Shown piece after piece: positions 32,520-41,193 of a stretch of DNA of 64,000 nt. Position 1 is the first letter of the stretch. The number at the start of each line of letters is the position of its first letter. A model generated the notes under the pieces. That model searched no databases and had not been told where the DNA came from. It saw nothing but the letters and a program-made list of their open reading frames with translations. The stretch comes from Microbacterium endophyticum (GTDB lineage Bacteria; Actinomycetota; Actinomycetes; Actinomycetales; Microbacteriaceae): the NCBI RefSeq assembly GCF_011047135.1, contig NZ_CP049255.1:1550001-1614000 (forward strand). The letters are read 5' to 3'. The position numbers and the translations under genes were made by a program.

Positions 32520-32586
32520 TCGAAGGCTCCGATGTCGTGGGAAAAGCAGCGGTTCCACTGTAGTGGCCAAATCGTGATCAGAATCA

Positions 32587-32657
32587 TGGGAGCGCTCTCT
32601 TGACGTCGTGGGAGCGGTCCCATAGTGTTTCGTGCGAAGAGGTTGGGAGCGCTCCCA
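32587..32657 (+). promoter_or_regulatory. cebE promoter with three CelR/CebR operators
   Basis: TTGACG (32600-32605) and TAGTGT (32623-32628) are separated by 17 bp. Operator O1 TGGGAGCGCTCT (32587-32598) lies just upstream of the -35; O2 TGGGAGCGGTCCCA (32609-32622) fills the spacer; O3 TGGGAGCGCTCCCA (32644-32657) is a perfect 14-bp palindrome downstream of the start site. O3 equals the operator known for CelR of Thermobifida fusca and CebR of Streptomyces. Confidence 0.88.
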
Positions 32658-32716
32658 CGAAACAGCACGAGAGCGCTTCGGTTCAGCCTCACCCCCAAAA
32701 CACAAAGGAGTGACCC

Positions 32717-33994
32717 GTGAAATCACGCGCACTGCGCCGCGCCGCTACAGTCGCGGCCGTTGCATCAACAGCAGCTCTCGTTCTCGCCGGATGTGCGGGC
32801 AGCAGCGATGGCGGCTCGTCGGCAGATGGTGGCGACATCACGCTGACCGTCGCCACATTCAATGACTTCGGCTACACCGATGCGCTTCTTCAGAAGTACA
32901 TGGATGAGAACCCCGGCGTCACTGTCGTCCAGAACAAAGCAGCGACGTCGAACGATGCTCGTGCCAATTACTTCCAGAAGCTCGGCAAGACGGGTCTCGC
33001 CGACGTTGAGGCCATCGAGGTTGACTGGCTGCCCGAGGTCATGGAGTACTCCGACCTCCTCGCACCGGTTCCGACCGACTTGACCGACCGCTGGCTCGAC
33101 TGGAAGGTCGAGGCGGCAACGGATGCCGACGGAAACCTCATCGGTTACGGCACCGACATCGGACCGGAGGGTGTGTGCTACCGATCAGACCTGTTCGAAG
33201 CGGCCGGTCTTCCCACCGATCGTGACGAAGTTGCCGCAATGCTCGAGGGTGACTGGTCCACGTACTTCGAAGCCGGTGACGAGTATGTCGCAGCAACAGG
33301 CAAGGCATTCTTCGACTCCGCCGGTGGTACCTATCAGGGCATGGTGAACCAGCTTCCTGCCGCGTACGAAGACCCCGACACCGGTGACATCACGGCTACC
33401 ACGAACACCGAAGTAGAAGACATCTACAACCAGGTGCTCGACGCGAGTGCCACGCAGTCCGCTCACCTCGGCCAGTGGTCGGATGACTGGATGGCTGGCC
33501 TTTCGAACGGTGCCTTCGCCACGATGCTCTGCCCGGGCTGGATGCTCGGCGTCATCTCCGGCAACGCAGCTGACACGACCGGCTGGGACATTGCCAACGT
33601 CTTCCCCGGCGGCGGCGGAAACTGGGGCGGTTCGTACCTGACGGTACCCGCCAACGGCGAACACGTTGAGGCAGCGCAGAAGCTCGCTGACTGGCTGACC
33701 GCTCCCGAGCAGCAGATTGCAGCGTTCGACGAGGCCGGAACGTTCCCGAGCCAGAACGAAGCGCTCACCGACTCGACGCTGCTCGACGCGACCAACGAGT
33801 ACTTCAACAACGCACCGGTGGGTCAGATCCTCACCGACCGTGCGAACGCCGTCACGGTTGCACCGTTCAAGGGTGCGTTCTATTTCCAGATCAACGACGC
33901 CATGCAGAAGGCGCTCACCCGTGTCGAAGATGGCACGCAAGATGCGCAGCAGTCCTGGGATCAGTGGGTCTCTGAAGTCGACGCACTTCAGTAA
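32717..33994 (+). CDS. cebE: Cellobiose/cello-oligosaccharide ABC transporter substrate-binding lipoprotein
   Basis: 425 residues from GTG 32717, preceded by AAAGGAG. A lipoprotein signal peptide ends at LVLAGC (cysteine near residue 26), followed by a Ser/Gly-rich linker and a cluster B solute-binding domain (VATFNDFGYTDALLQKYMDE ... DVEAIEVDWLPEVMEYSD ... WDIANVFPGGGGNWGGSYLT). It is membrane-anchored outside the cell and hands oligosaccharides to the permeases. Specificity for cellobiose is inferred from the CelR-type operators and the adjacent GH1 beta-glucosidase. No ATPase gene is present; actinobacterial systems of this kind share MsiK encoded elsewhere. Confidence 0.88.
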   Translation: MKSRALRRAATVAAVASTAALVLAGCAGSSDGGSSADGGDITLTVATFNDFGYTDALLQKYMDENPGVTVVQNKAATSNDARANYFQKLGKTGLADVEAIEVDWLPEVMEYSDLLAPVPTDLTDRWLDWKVEAATDADGNLIGYGTDIGPEGVCYRSDLFEAAGLPTDRDEVAAMLEGDWSTYFEAGDEYVAATGKAFFDSAGGTYQGMVNQLPAAYEDPDTGDITATTNTEVEDIYNQVLDASATQSAHLGQWSDDWMAGLSNGAFATMLCPGWMLGVISGNAADTTGWDIANVFPGGGGNWGGSYLTVPANGEHVEAAQKLADWLTAPEQQIAAFDEAGTFPSQNEALTDSTLLDATNEYFNNAPVGQILTDRANAVTVAPFKGAFYFQINDAMQKALTRVEDGTQDAQQSWDQWVSEVDALQ

Positions 33995-34012
33995 CCCTCC
34001 GTCATAGCTCGC

Positions 34013-34046
34013 AAGTGGTGTGGGCACGAAAGTGCCCACACCACTT
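34013..34046 (+). other. Intercistronic stem-loop between cebE and cebF
   Basis: AAGTGGTGTGGGCAC (34013-34027) pairs perfectly over 15 bp with GTGCCCACACCACTT (34032-34046), closed by a GAAA tetraloop (GNRA type). No T-run follows. Such hairpins after the binding-protein gene stabilise its mRNA or reduce read-through, giving more binding protein than permease. Confidence 0.9.
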
Positions 34047-34096
34047 CGGCTGCCTCACAGTGCTCGATCCCAATTCCCCCTGAAAAGAGGTGCGTC

Positions 34097-35179
34097 GTGA
34101 CGACGACCATGAACCCGCCGGAAGTGGCAAAGCCCACTCCACCGGCACCGAAGAAGCCGCGCCGCGTCGGTTTCGGCCCGCGGCTCAGCCGGTGGGACTT
34201 CAAGTTCTCGCCCTACCTGTATATCTCGCCGTTCTTCATCCTCTTCTTCATCGTCGGGCTTTTCCCGATCGCGTTCACCGCCGTGATCTCTTTCATGGAC
34301 TGGGACTTGGTCCGCAACACGGGCACATTCATCGGATTCGACCAGTACGCGTATGTGCTCTCGAACCCCAAGTTTTGGATCGCGCTGCGCAACACGTTCA
34401 GCATCTTCCTGATTTCGTCAGTTCCGCAGCTCATCTTCGCGATCTTCATCGCTGCGATTCTCGACCAGAACATTCGGGCGAAGACGTTCTGGCGTATGGG
34501 AGTCTTGCTGCCCTACGTCATGGCGCCCGTCGCCGTCGCGCTCATCTTCAGCAACATGTTCGGCGACCAGTACGGCATCGTCAACACGACGCTTCAAAAC
34601 CTTGGCCTTCCGGCGGTGCCCTGGCACTCCAACGCGTTCGCCAGCCACATCGCGATCGCGACAATGGTGAACTTCCGCTGGACCGGCTACAACACCCTCA
34701 TCCTTCTGGCGGCGATGCAGGCAATTCCGCGCGACTACTACGAAGCTGCGACCGTCGATGGCGCTGGCAAAGTTCGCCAGTTCTTCTCGATCACCGTGCC
34801 GAGCCTTCGACCGACCCTCATCTTCGTGATCATCACGTCGACCATCGGTGGTCTTCAGATCTTCGACGAGCCGCGCATGTACGACCAGTACGGCACCGGC
34901 GGCGCGAACTACCAGTGGCTGACCATCACGCTGTGGCTGTATGACATCGGTTGGGGTGAGTGGAACTTCGGTCGTGCCGCAGCGCTGGCCTGGATTCTCT
35001 TCATCATCATTTTGGCGATTGGTGTTATCAATCTCTTCGTCACTCAGGGCCTCGTGCGAAACGAGGGCGGGCGCACAGCGATGACTCGCGCGCAACGAAG
35101 AACTGCAGCGCGTTTGGCGAAACGCGATGTCGCTGCCACAAAGAGCAACAAACACCAGACCGAGGAGGCGGGGTCATGA
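34097..35179 (+). CDS. cebF: Sugar ABC transporter permease
   Basis: 360 residues from GTG 34097, following AAAAGAGG. Six transmembrane helices, a proline-rich cytoplasmic N terminus, and the EAA loop IPRDYYEAATVDGAGKVRQF identify a MalF/UgpA-type permease. The C terminus has a lysine/arginine-rich cytoplasmic tail. It pairs with CebG to form the channel. Overlaps cebG by 4 bp. Confidence 0.9.
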   Translation: MTTTMNPPEVAKPTPPAPKKPRRVGFGPRLSRWDFKFSPYLYISPFFILFFIVGLFPIAFTAVISFMDWDLVRNTGTFIGFDQYAYVLSNPKFWIALRNTFSIFLISSVPQLIFAIFIAAILDQNIRAKTFWRMGVLLPYVMAPVAVALIFSNMFGDQYGIVNTTLQNLGLPAVPWHSNAFASHIAIATMVNFRWTGYNTLILLAAMQAIPRDYYEAATVDGAGKVRQFFSITVPSLRPTLIFVIITSTIGGLQIFDEPRMYDQYGTGGANYQWLTITLWLYDIGWGEWNFGRAAALAWILFIIILAIGVINLFVTQGLVRNEGGRTAMTRAQRRTAARLAKRDVAATKSNKHQTEEAGS

Positions 35180-36093
35180 CCGCTGTTGAGCCTGTTCCAG
35201 TCGGCGTCACCGACCGTGATATCGCACCCGAAGAACGCTCGCGTCCCCCCAAGCGTCGCCGTGCCGTCAAGGGCACGCGCCCCGGCTGGTTCGTTTACTC
35301 GAGTCTCGCTGTCGTTCTGATCGCGTCGCTGTTTCCCTACTACTGGTCGTTGCTGATCGGGTCCGGTGACTCGTCCACGATCCGCGACCCCAACATGTCG
35401 TGGATTCCCGGTGGCAACTTCTTCGAAAATGCCGCTGCCGTCGTCAACGACCCCGCGGTGAATTTCTGGCTGGCGCTCTGGAACTCGATCTTCAGCTCAG
35501 CGTTGATCGCGCTATCCGTCGTGTTCTTCTCCACCCTCGCGGGCTGGGCGTTCGCGAAGCTGAAGTTCAAGGGCAGCTCATTCCTGCTCATCTTCGTCAT
35601 CGCAACGATGGCGGTCCCCATGCAGCTCGGGGTTGTGCCGCTTTACATTCTGTTTAGCGAGATCGGATGGACAGGACAGATCGGCGCGATCATCGTGCCC
35701 GCCCTCGTGACCGCGTTCGGTGTGTTCTGGATGACGCAGTATCTGCAACAGGCGGTTCCTGACGAGCTGATCGAGGCGGCCCGCGTGGATGGTGCAAGCT
35801 CGTTCCGCACGTTCCTCACGGTCGGGCTGCCAGCAGCGCGCCCCGCAGCCGCAATGCTTGCGCTGTTCACCTTCGTGACGGCATGGAACAACTTCTTCTG
35901 GCCGTTCATCGTTCTCGACCGCCAGAACCCGACCCTGCCAGTTGCGCTTTCGCTCCTGCAATCCAACTATTTTGTGGACTACTCGATCGTGCTCGCAGGC
36001 GTCTTGCTCTCGACCATTCCGCTCTTGATCCTCTTTATCTTTGCGGGAAGACAACTCGTTAGTGGCATCATGCAGGGGGCGGTGAAGGGGTGA
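35176..36093 (+). CDS. cebG: Sugar ABC transporter permease
   Basis: 305 residues from ATG 35176, overlapping the cebF stop (ATGA) and preceded by GAGGAGGCGGGG. Six transmembrane helices and the EAA loop PDELIEAARVDGASSFRTFL identify a MalG/UgpE-type permease; the family ending RQLVSGIMQGAVKG is present. Partner of CebF. The stop is close to the beta-glucosidase start. Confidence 0.9.
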   Translation: MTAVEPVPVGVTDRDIAPEERSRPPKRRRAVKGTRPGWFVYSSLAVVLIASLFPYYWSLLIGSGDSSTIRDPNMSWIPGGNFFENAAAVVNDPAVNFWLALWNSIFSSALIALSVVFFSTLAGWAFAKLKFKGSSFLLIFVIATMAVPMQLGVVPLYILFSEIGWTGQIGAIIVPALVTAFGVFWMTQYLQQAVPDELIEAARVDGASSFRTFLTVGLPAARPAAAMLALFTFVTAWNNFFWPFIVLDRQNPTLPVALSLLQSNYFVDYSIVLAGVLLSTIPLLILFIFAGRQLVSGIMQGAVKG

Positions 36094-36122
36094 CTCTCAT
36101 TGCTCGAAAGGAAACAAACACT

Positions 36123-37562
36123 ATGACCACCGCTTCACGCACGTTCCCGCAGAACTTCCTGTTCGGTGCGGCAACTGCCGCCTATCAGATTGAAGGAGCG
36201 GCAAGCGAAGACGGTCGTACTGACTCCATCTGGGATGCTTTCGCTCGCGTTCCAGGGGCTGTCATCAACGCCGACAACGGCGACGTCGCGTGTGATCACT
36301 ACCACCGCTACTCCGCGGACATTGCGCTGATGAAGGACCTGGGGTTGCAGACGTATCGATTCTCCACTTCATGGTCGCGCGTTCACCCCGACGGGGGCCA
36401 GTTGAATCCGGCCGGCGTCGATTTCTACAAGCGTCTCGTCGATGGGCTTCTCGAAGCCGGCATCCTGCCTTGGCTGACGCTCTACCACTGGGATCTGCCG
36501 CAAGCCCTGCAAGAAAAGGGCGGGTGGACCAATCGCGACACCGCTGATCTGTTCACCGAGTACGCGCTCGACATGCACGATGCCCTCGGTGACCGAGTCA
36601 ACGTGTGGACGACTCTCAACGAACCATGGTGCTCGTCGTTTCTCAGTTATACAGCCGGAATTCACGCCCCGGGCCACTACAGCGCGCTCGAAGGCATGCT
36701 GGCGTCACATCACCTCCTGCTGGGACATGGGCAAGCAGTACGCGAACTTCGCGCACGCGACTCCAGTCTCGACCTCGGAATCACACTCAATCTGACGGTC
36801 GCTGACCCGGCAGACGCCGAGTCAGCGAGTGACGTCGACGCCGCTCGCCGCATTGACGGGCAATTCAACCGATGGTTCCTCGACCCGGTGTTCCGCGGCG
36901 CGTACCCGAGCGATGTGCTCGACGACATCCGTGCCGTTGACGCGCAGGCGGTGGCTCAGTTCGAAACGGCGGTGCAGCCGGGCGACCTCGAGGTGATCTC
37001 GACGCCGATCGACGCGCTCGGCGTGAACTACTACCACGGCGAACTCGTCGGTGGTACGCCTGCCACGTCGCCCGCGATCAGCGGTGATGCCCCAACCGAT
37101 CGTGTCGCACACTCGCCGTTCCCTGCGGCCGATGGAATCTACTGGCACGACCGCCAGCTGCCGCAGACCGCGATGCACTGGGATGTACAGCCGGAGGGTT
37201 TGACGCGCCTTCTTCGCCGTGTCAGCGCGGAGTATGCAGCCCCCGCTTCGACGACCCTCTACGTCACCGAAAACGGCGCCGCCTACGACGACGTCGCCGT
37301 TGTTGAGGACGGCCAAGTGCGAGTTCACGATGCCGAGCGATCGGTGTTCGTTCGCGAACATCTCGGCGCAATCCTCGATGCCATCGAGACCGGGGTCGAT
37401 ATCCGCGGTTACTTCTACTGGTCTCTTCTCGACAATTTCGAGTGGGCATGGGGATATGAGAAGCGTTTCGGAATCGTGCATGTCGACTACCTCACGCAGG
37501 AGCGCTCACTCAAAGACAGCGGTCTCGAGTACCAGCGTGTGATCGCCGAGCGGGCGCTCTAG
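36123..37562 (+). CDS. bglC: GH1 family beta-glucosidase
   Basis: 479 residues. ATG 36123 was chosen because AAAGGA lies 10 bases upstream; a GTG at 36090 overlapping cebG would add 11 residues. The N-terminal FPQNFLFGAATAAYQIEGAA is the GH1 signature; the acid/base Glu is in TLNEPW (near 167) and the nucleophile Glu in YVTENGAAY (near 383). There is no signal peptide, so it hydrolyses imported cellobiose in the cytoplasm to glucose. Same arrangement as the ceb operons of Streptomyces. Confidence 0.95.
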   Translation: MTTASRTFPQNFLFGAATAAYQIEGAASEDGRTDSIWDAFARVPGAVINADNGDVACDHYHRYSADIALMKDLGLQTYRFSTSWSRVHPDGGQLNPAGVDFYKRLVDGLLEAGILPWLTLYHWDLPQALQEKGGWTNRDTADLFTEYALDMHDALGDRVNVWTTLNEPWCSSFLSYTAGIHAPGHYSALEGMLASHHLLLGHGQAVRELRARDSSLDLGITLNLTVADPADAESASDVDAARRIDGQFNRWFLDPVFRGAYPSDVLDDIRAVDAQAVAQFETAVQPGDLEVISTPIDALGVNYYHGELVGGTPATSPAISGDAPTDRVAHSPFPAADGIYWHDRQLPQTAMHWDVQPEGLTRLLRRVSAEYAAPASTTLYVTENGAAYDDVAVVEDGQVRVHDAERSVFVREHLGAILDAIETGVDIRGYFYWSLLDNFEWAWGYEKRFGIVHVDYLTQERSLKDSGLEYQRVIAERAL

Positions 37563-37619
37563 CACCAGTTTCGGTTCGCCATCTCGAGAAGGCATAGCGA
37601 GATACGCCAAGATGAGCAG

Positions 37620-38630
37620 ATGACGATTTCTTCCCGGGGCGTGGCGACGATCGAGGAGGTCGCTGCGGTAGCCGGCGTTTCTCGATCGACCGTGTCGCGC
37701 GTGGTCAACGGATCGACCGCAGTGAGCCCGGAAGCGCGGGAGTCCGTGCAAGAGGCGATCGCACGGCTGAACTATGTGCCGAACCGGGCCGCTCGCTCGC
37801 TCGCAAGCCGACTCACTCTTGCGATCGCACTCGTCGTTCCCGAGGACACCACACGATTCTTTGGCGACCCCTTCTTTGCTGCCATCGTCTCCGGCATCAA
37901 TTCGGTCATTAGAGATTCCGACTACGTTCTCAACCTTCTGATTGCAAGCGACGACGCTGGCGAGAAGATGACGAGTTATGTGCGAGGCGGAAACGTCGAT
38001 GGCGCCATCGTGGTCTCGCACCACACCAGCGACACGTTTATCGATCGCATCGCGGCCGCGGTTCCCGTGGTTTACGGTGGTCGGCCCGTTCGGGAGCGAC
38101 CAAACGACTACTACGTCGACGTCGACAACCGGGCTGGGGCAGCGGATGCCACGGCGCACCTGATCGCGAAGGGTCGCCAGAACATCGCGACGATCACCGG
38201 GCCGCTCACCATGCCGGCCGGCGTCGACCGTCTCGACGGATTCAACGACGCGATGAGTGCAGCGGGACTGACTCCGGTCGCTACAGCCGACGGCAACTTC
38301 ACTGCCAACGGTGGAGCGACAGCAATGCGCGAGATCCTCGAGACCGGTGCTCGGCCCGATGCGATCTTTATCGCGAGCGACTTGATGGCCAGGGGTGCCA
38401 TGGCCGTACTTCAAGGTGACGGGTTGCGGGTTCCCGATGACGTTGCGATCGTCGGCTTCGACGACTCCCCGGTTGCGACGGGTGTCGTTCCCCAGCTGAC
38501 GACCATGCGTCAACCCTCGTTCACCCAGGGCCGTGCCATGGCGACGACGCTTCTCCAAATCCTCGGCGGCGAAGAGCCGACGCACGCCACCATCATGTCC
38601 ACCGAATTGATCGACCGCGATTCGGCTTAG
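37620..38630 (+). CDS. celR: LacI family repressor of the cellobiose operon
   Basis: 336 residues from ATG 37620. The helix-turn-helix is ATIEEVAAVAGVSRSTVSRV with hinge ARSLASR; the effector domain has FFGDPFFAAIVSGINSVIRD and the C-terminal AIVGFDDSPVATGVVPQLTT. The orthologous proteins CelR and CebR bind TGGGAGCGCTCCCA and release it on binding cellobiose; the same sequence occurs in the promoter of this operon. No other LacI gene is near. Convergent with the nucleobase permease gene (4-bp overlap). Confidence 0.88.
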   Translation: MTISSRGVATIEEVAAVAGVSRSTVSRVVNGSTAVSPEARESVQEAIARLNYVPNRAARSLASRLTLAIALVVPEDTTRFFGDPFFAAIVSGINSVIRDSDYVLNLLIASDDAGEKMTSYVRGGNVDGAIVVSHHTSDTFIDRIAAAVPVVYGGRPVRERPNDYYVDVDNRAGAADATAHLIAKGRQNIATITGPLTMPAGVDRLDGFNDAMSAAGLTPVATADGNFTANGGATAMREILETGARPDAIFIASDLMARGAMAVLQGDGLRVPDDVAIVGFDDSPVATGVVPQLTTMRQPSFTQGRAMATTLLQILGGEEPTHATIMSTELIDRDSA

Positions 38631-39919
38631 CCGACGAGCGGGCCGCCATCGTCGGCACCGGTCTTTCGCCAGCGCGCGAGCGCGTTGCCACCGTGATAGA
38701 TGACGAGTGCAGCTGCTGTTCCGATCACGATGGCTCCGAGTTGGAATTCGCCCCACTGCATTGTGAAGCCGGCGATCGCAATCACGAGAGCAACGGCGGC
38801 GGTGTACTGGTTGACGGGGCGCGAGAAATCTACGCGGTTGTCGACCCAGATCTTGATTCCAATGATTCCGATGAGGCCATAGAGCGCCGTTGTGACACCG
38901 CCGAGCACCCCCGGCGGTACCGAGTTGAACACTTCCCCCACCTTCGGAGACAGGCTCAAGAGGATCGCCACGGTCCCCGCTACCCAGTAAGCGGCGGTTG
39001 AATACACGCGGGTTGCTGCCATCACCCCGATGTTTTCGCCGTAGGTCGTGGTACCCGAACCGCCGAACGTGCCAGCGAGTGTCGTCGCAAGGCCGTCTGC
39101 GATCAGCGCGCGGCCGGTGGACTTGTTGACCGACGCATCCGTCATCGTTGCGACTCCCCGCACGTGACCAACGTTCTCAGCGATCAGCACGAGCACGACC
39201 GGAAGGAACATCGCGATCACACTCCAGGTTCCGGGAGATGCGAAATCGGCGATGTGGAAGGTGGGCAAACCCAGCCAGTCAGCTTCGCCGACTTTCGAGT
39301 AGTCGACTTCACCGCGGATGACGGCGACGATGTAGCCGACGGCGACGCCGACAAAAATCGAGATGCGCCCCAGGAAGCCGCGAAAGAGCACGCTGAAGAC
39401 GATGACCGCCGCAAGCGTGATCGTTGCTGTGATGGGTGATTGCTGGTAGCTCGCCCAGGCTGTGGGCGCGAGGTTGAACCCGATCAGCGCGACGATGCTT
39501 CCGGCGACCACCGGCGGCATGAGCTTGTCGATCCAGCGGATGCCCGCAAACTGCACGACGAAGCCGATAGCGGCAAGGAGCACGCCGACCGCCACGATTC
39601 CGGCGAGGGCCGAGCCCATTCCCGCGCTCGCGGTTGCGGCCGTAACCGGTGCGATGAAGGCGAACGATGAGCCCAAGTAGCTCGGCAGCTTGTTTTTCGT
39701 GACGAGCAAGAACAGCAGCGTGCCGATGCCGGAGAACAGGAGCGTCGTCGATACCGGAAAGCCCGTGAGTGCGGGAACGAGAAAGGTTGCGCCGAACATC
39801 GCGACGACGTGCTGCACGCCGATGGCGATGGTCGCGGGCCAGTTGAGCCGCTCAGCTGGTGCAACGACTTCTCCGGGGGCAACGGTCCGACCGTTTCCGT
39901 GCATGGTCCAGATGGGCAT
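38627..39919 (-). CDS. NCS2 family uracil/xanthine permease
   Basis: 430 residues with about 12-14 transmembrane helices. Family marks include NWPATIAIGVQHVVAMFGAT, the substrate-site helix with VLVLIAENVGHVRGVATMTD (the conserved Glu) and ATTLAGTFGGSGTTTYGENI. It is a proton symporter for uracil or a purine base; the sequence suggests the UraA branch. It lies 43 bp downstream of purC and may be transcribed with it, linking base uptake to purine synthesis. Confidence 0.9.
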   Translation of the reverse strand: MPIWTMHGNGRTVAPGEVVAPAERLNWPATIAIGVQHVVAMFGATFLVPALTGFPVSTTLLFSGIGTLLFLLVTKNKLPSYLGSSFAFIAPVTAATASAGMGSALAGIVAVGVLLAAIGFVVQFAGIRWIDKLMPPVVAGSIVALIGFNLAPTAWASYQQSPITATITLAAVIVFSVLFRGFLGRISIFVGVAVGYIVAVIRGEVDYSKVGEADWLGLPTFHIADFASPGTWSVIAMFLPVVLVLIAENVGHVRGVATMTDASVNKSTGRALIADGLATTLAGTFGGSGTTTYGENIGVMAATRVYSTAAYWVAGTVAILLSLSPKVGEVFNSVPPGVLGGVTTALYGLIGIIGIKIWVDNRVDFSRPVNQYTAAVALVIAIAGFTMQWGEFQLGAIVIGTAAALVIYHGGNALARWRKTGADDGGPLVG

Positions 39920-39962
39920 AGTTCTCTCTCGGTTCAGTAGTTTTGCTGGTTCGAGTGGCGCG

Positions 39963-40883
39963 TCACGCGCCCGTGAGGCGCTCGAGGAGCTCGCGATAGC
40001 GAGCCGCAGTGCGCGTCACGATCTCTGCGGGAAGATCCGGGGGTGTGCCCGTCTTATCCCAGTTCGCAGCCAGCCAGTTGCGCACAATTTGCTTGTCGAA
40101 GCTTGCCATGCGCTCGGCGGGTGTCGACGCTGTGCGCCAAGTTTCGGCATCCCAGTATCGCGAAGAGTCGCTCGTGAGCACTTCGTCACCGAGGGTCAGC
40201 GTGCCGTTGCCATCGGCGCCGAACTCGAACTTGGTGTCAGCGAGAATGAGGCCGTGCGATTCCGCCAGAGCCGCAGCTCGGCGGTAGATCTCAAGGGATG
40301 CGTCTCGGAGCGCTTCGGCCACGGCCGCTCCTACGAGCTCAATGCTCTGCTCGTACGAAATGTTCTCGTCGTGTTCGCCCATCGGGGCCTTGTACGCGGG
40401 GGTATAGATGGGCTCGGGAAGCCGGTCGCCGTCGCTCAGACCTTCGGGGAGCGGGATGCCGCACACTGTGCCGCTCGACTGATACTCGACCCAGCCGCTG
40501 CCGGTGAGGTATCCGCGCACAACGCACTCGATGGGGTACATCTCCAGGCTTCGCACGAGCATCGATCGGCCCGATACGGTCGCGGGGATGAGCTCCCGCA
40601 CGGTGTCATCGCCGCCCAGTTCGTGGTCGGCAATCAGGTGATTGGGGATCCTCCGCCCGCCGTCGCCGCCCGCGAGCTGGTCGAACCACCAGAGGCTCAG
40701 GGTCGTGAGCAACTCGCCTTTGCCCGCAATACCGGGGGAGAGGACGTGGTCGAAAGCGCTCACTCGATCACTGGCGACCACCAGCATCCGTTCGGCGCTT
40801 TCGGTGGTGTCGGGCACGTAGAGGTCCCGAACCTTGCCCGAATACAGGTGTCGCCAGCCGGCCATGCTCAAAGGTGAAGTCAC
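39963..40883 (-). CDS. purC: Phosphoribosylaminoimidazole-succinocarboxamide synthase (SAICAR synthetase)
   Basis: 306 residues from GTG 40883; ATG 40865 is an alternative with no ribosome-binding site. Signature elements: LYSGKVRDLYVPD (nucleotide-binding loop), VVASDRVSAFDHVLSPGIAG, VVRGYLTGSGWVEYQSSGTV, and LILADTKFEFG. It joins aspartate to CAIR with ATP in purine synthesis. The length suits the longer SAICAR synthetase form. The upstream region is extremely G-rich on the coding strand and may influence expression. Confidence 0.97.
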   Translation of the reverse strand: MTSPLSMAGWRHLYSGKVRDLYVPDTTESAERMLVVASDRVSAFDHVLSPGIAGKGELLTTLSLWWFDQLAGGDGGRRIPNHLIADHELGGDDTVRELIPATVSGRSMLVRSLEMYPIECVVRGYLTGSGWVEYQSSGTVCGIPLPEGLSDGDRLPEPIYTPAYKAPMGEHDENISYEQSIELVGAAVAEALRDASLEIYRRAAALAESHGLILADTKFEFGADGNGTLTLGDEVLTSDSSRYWDAETWRTASTPAERMASFDKQIVRNWLAANWDKTGTPPDLPAEIVTRTAARYRELLERLTGA

Positions 40884-40933
40884 CGCCCCATTATCCCGCC
40901 CTTACCCCGTCACCCTGCTGCGCTCACCCATGC

Positions 40934-41083
40934 GCCCCGACCCCTCGTGCCCCCGCCCCCCTCGCCCCCTCGTGCCCCCGCCCCCCTCGTGCCCCTGGCC
41001 CCCACGCGCCCCTGGCCCCCTCGTGCCCCGGCCCCCTCGCCCCTGGCTCGCTCGTGCCCCCGCCCCCCTTGACCCTGGCTCGC
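40934..41083. repeat. C-rich (minus strand G-rich) low-complexity repeat
   Basis: About 150 bp composed almost entirely of runs of 4-6 C separated by CTCGTG, CTGG or CTCG. The unit CTCGTGCCCC occurs five times. On the minus strand, the coding strand of purC, this gives many runs of 4-6 G with short loops, with G-quadruplex potential, ending about 50 bp upstream of the purC start codon. No ORF here is credible. Confidence 0.85.
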
Positions 41084-41094
41084 TTCGATCCCCC

Positions 41095-41146
41095 ATGTCT
41101 CACTTGTGCAGGTTTTTGGGCCCGCGGAAGTGAATAAGTGAGACAT
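41095..41146. repeat. 52-bp element with perfect 11-bp inverted termini
   Basis: ATGTCTCACTT (41095-41105) and AAGTGAGACAT (41136-41146) are exact inverted repeats around a 30-bp centre. It lies between purC and purD, next to a purine-rich tract (41150-41190). It could be a purD terminator or processing hairpin, or a small mobile palindrome. Confidence 0.7.
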
Positions 41147-41193
41147 CGGCGGGGGAAAAAAAGGAGGGAAGGGGGGGGGAGCTGAAGGTGGGG

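Noticed and set aside
33185..34039. Minus-strand ORF of 284 residues antisense to cebE
   Set aside because: The plus strand encodes a binding lipoprotein with lipobox and ribosome-binding site; no motif in the antisense frame.
37506..38756. Minus-strand ORF of 416 residues antisense to celR
   Set aside because: celR is unmistakable on the plus strand; this frame is a shadow rich in Arg, His and Asp.
39690..40877. Plus-strand ORF of 395 residues antisense to purC and the permease
   Set aside because: It spans two well-supported genes on the other strand and has no recognisable sequence.
40934..41083. C-rich repeat considered as a CRISPR array
   Set aside because: Units are irregular, spacers are only a few bases, and there are no cas genes.
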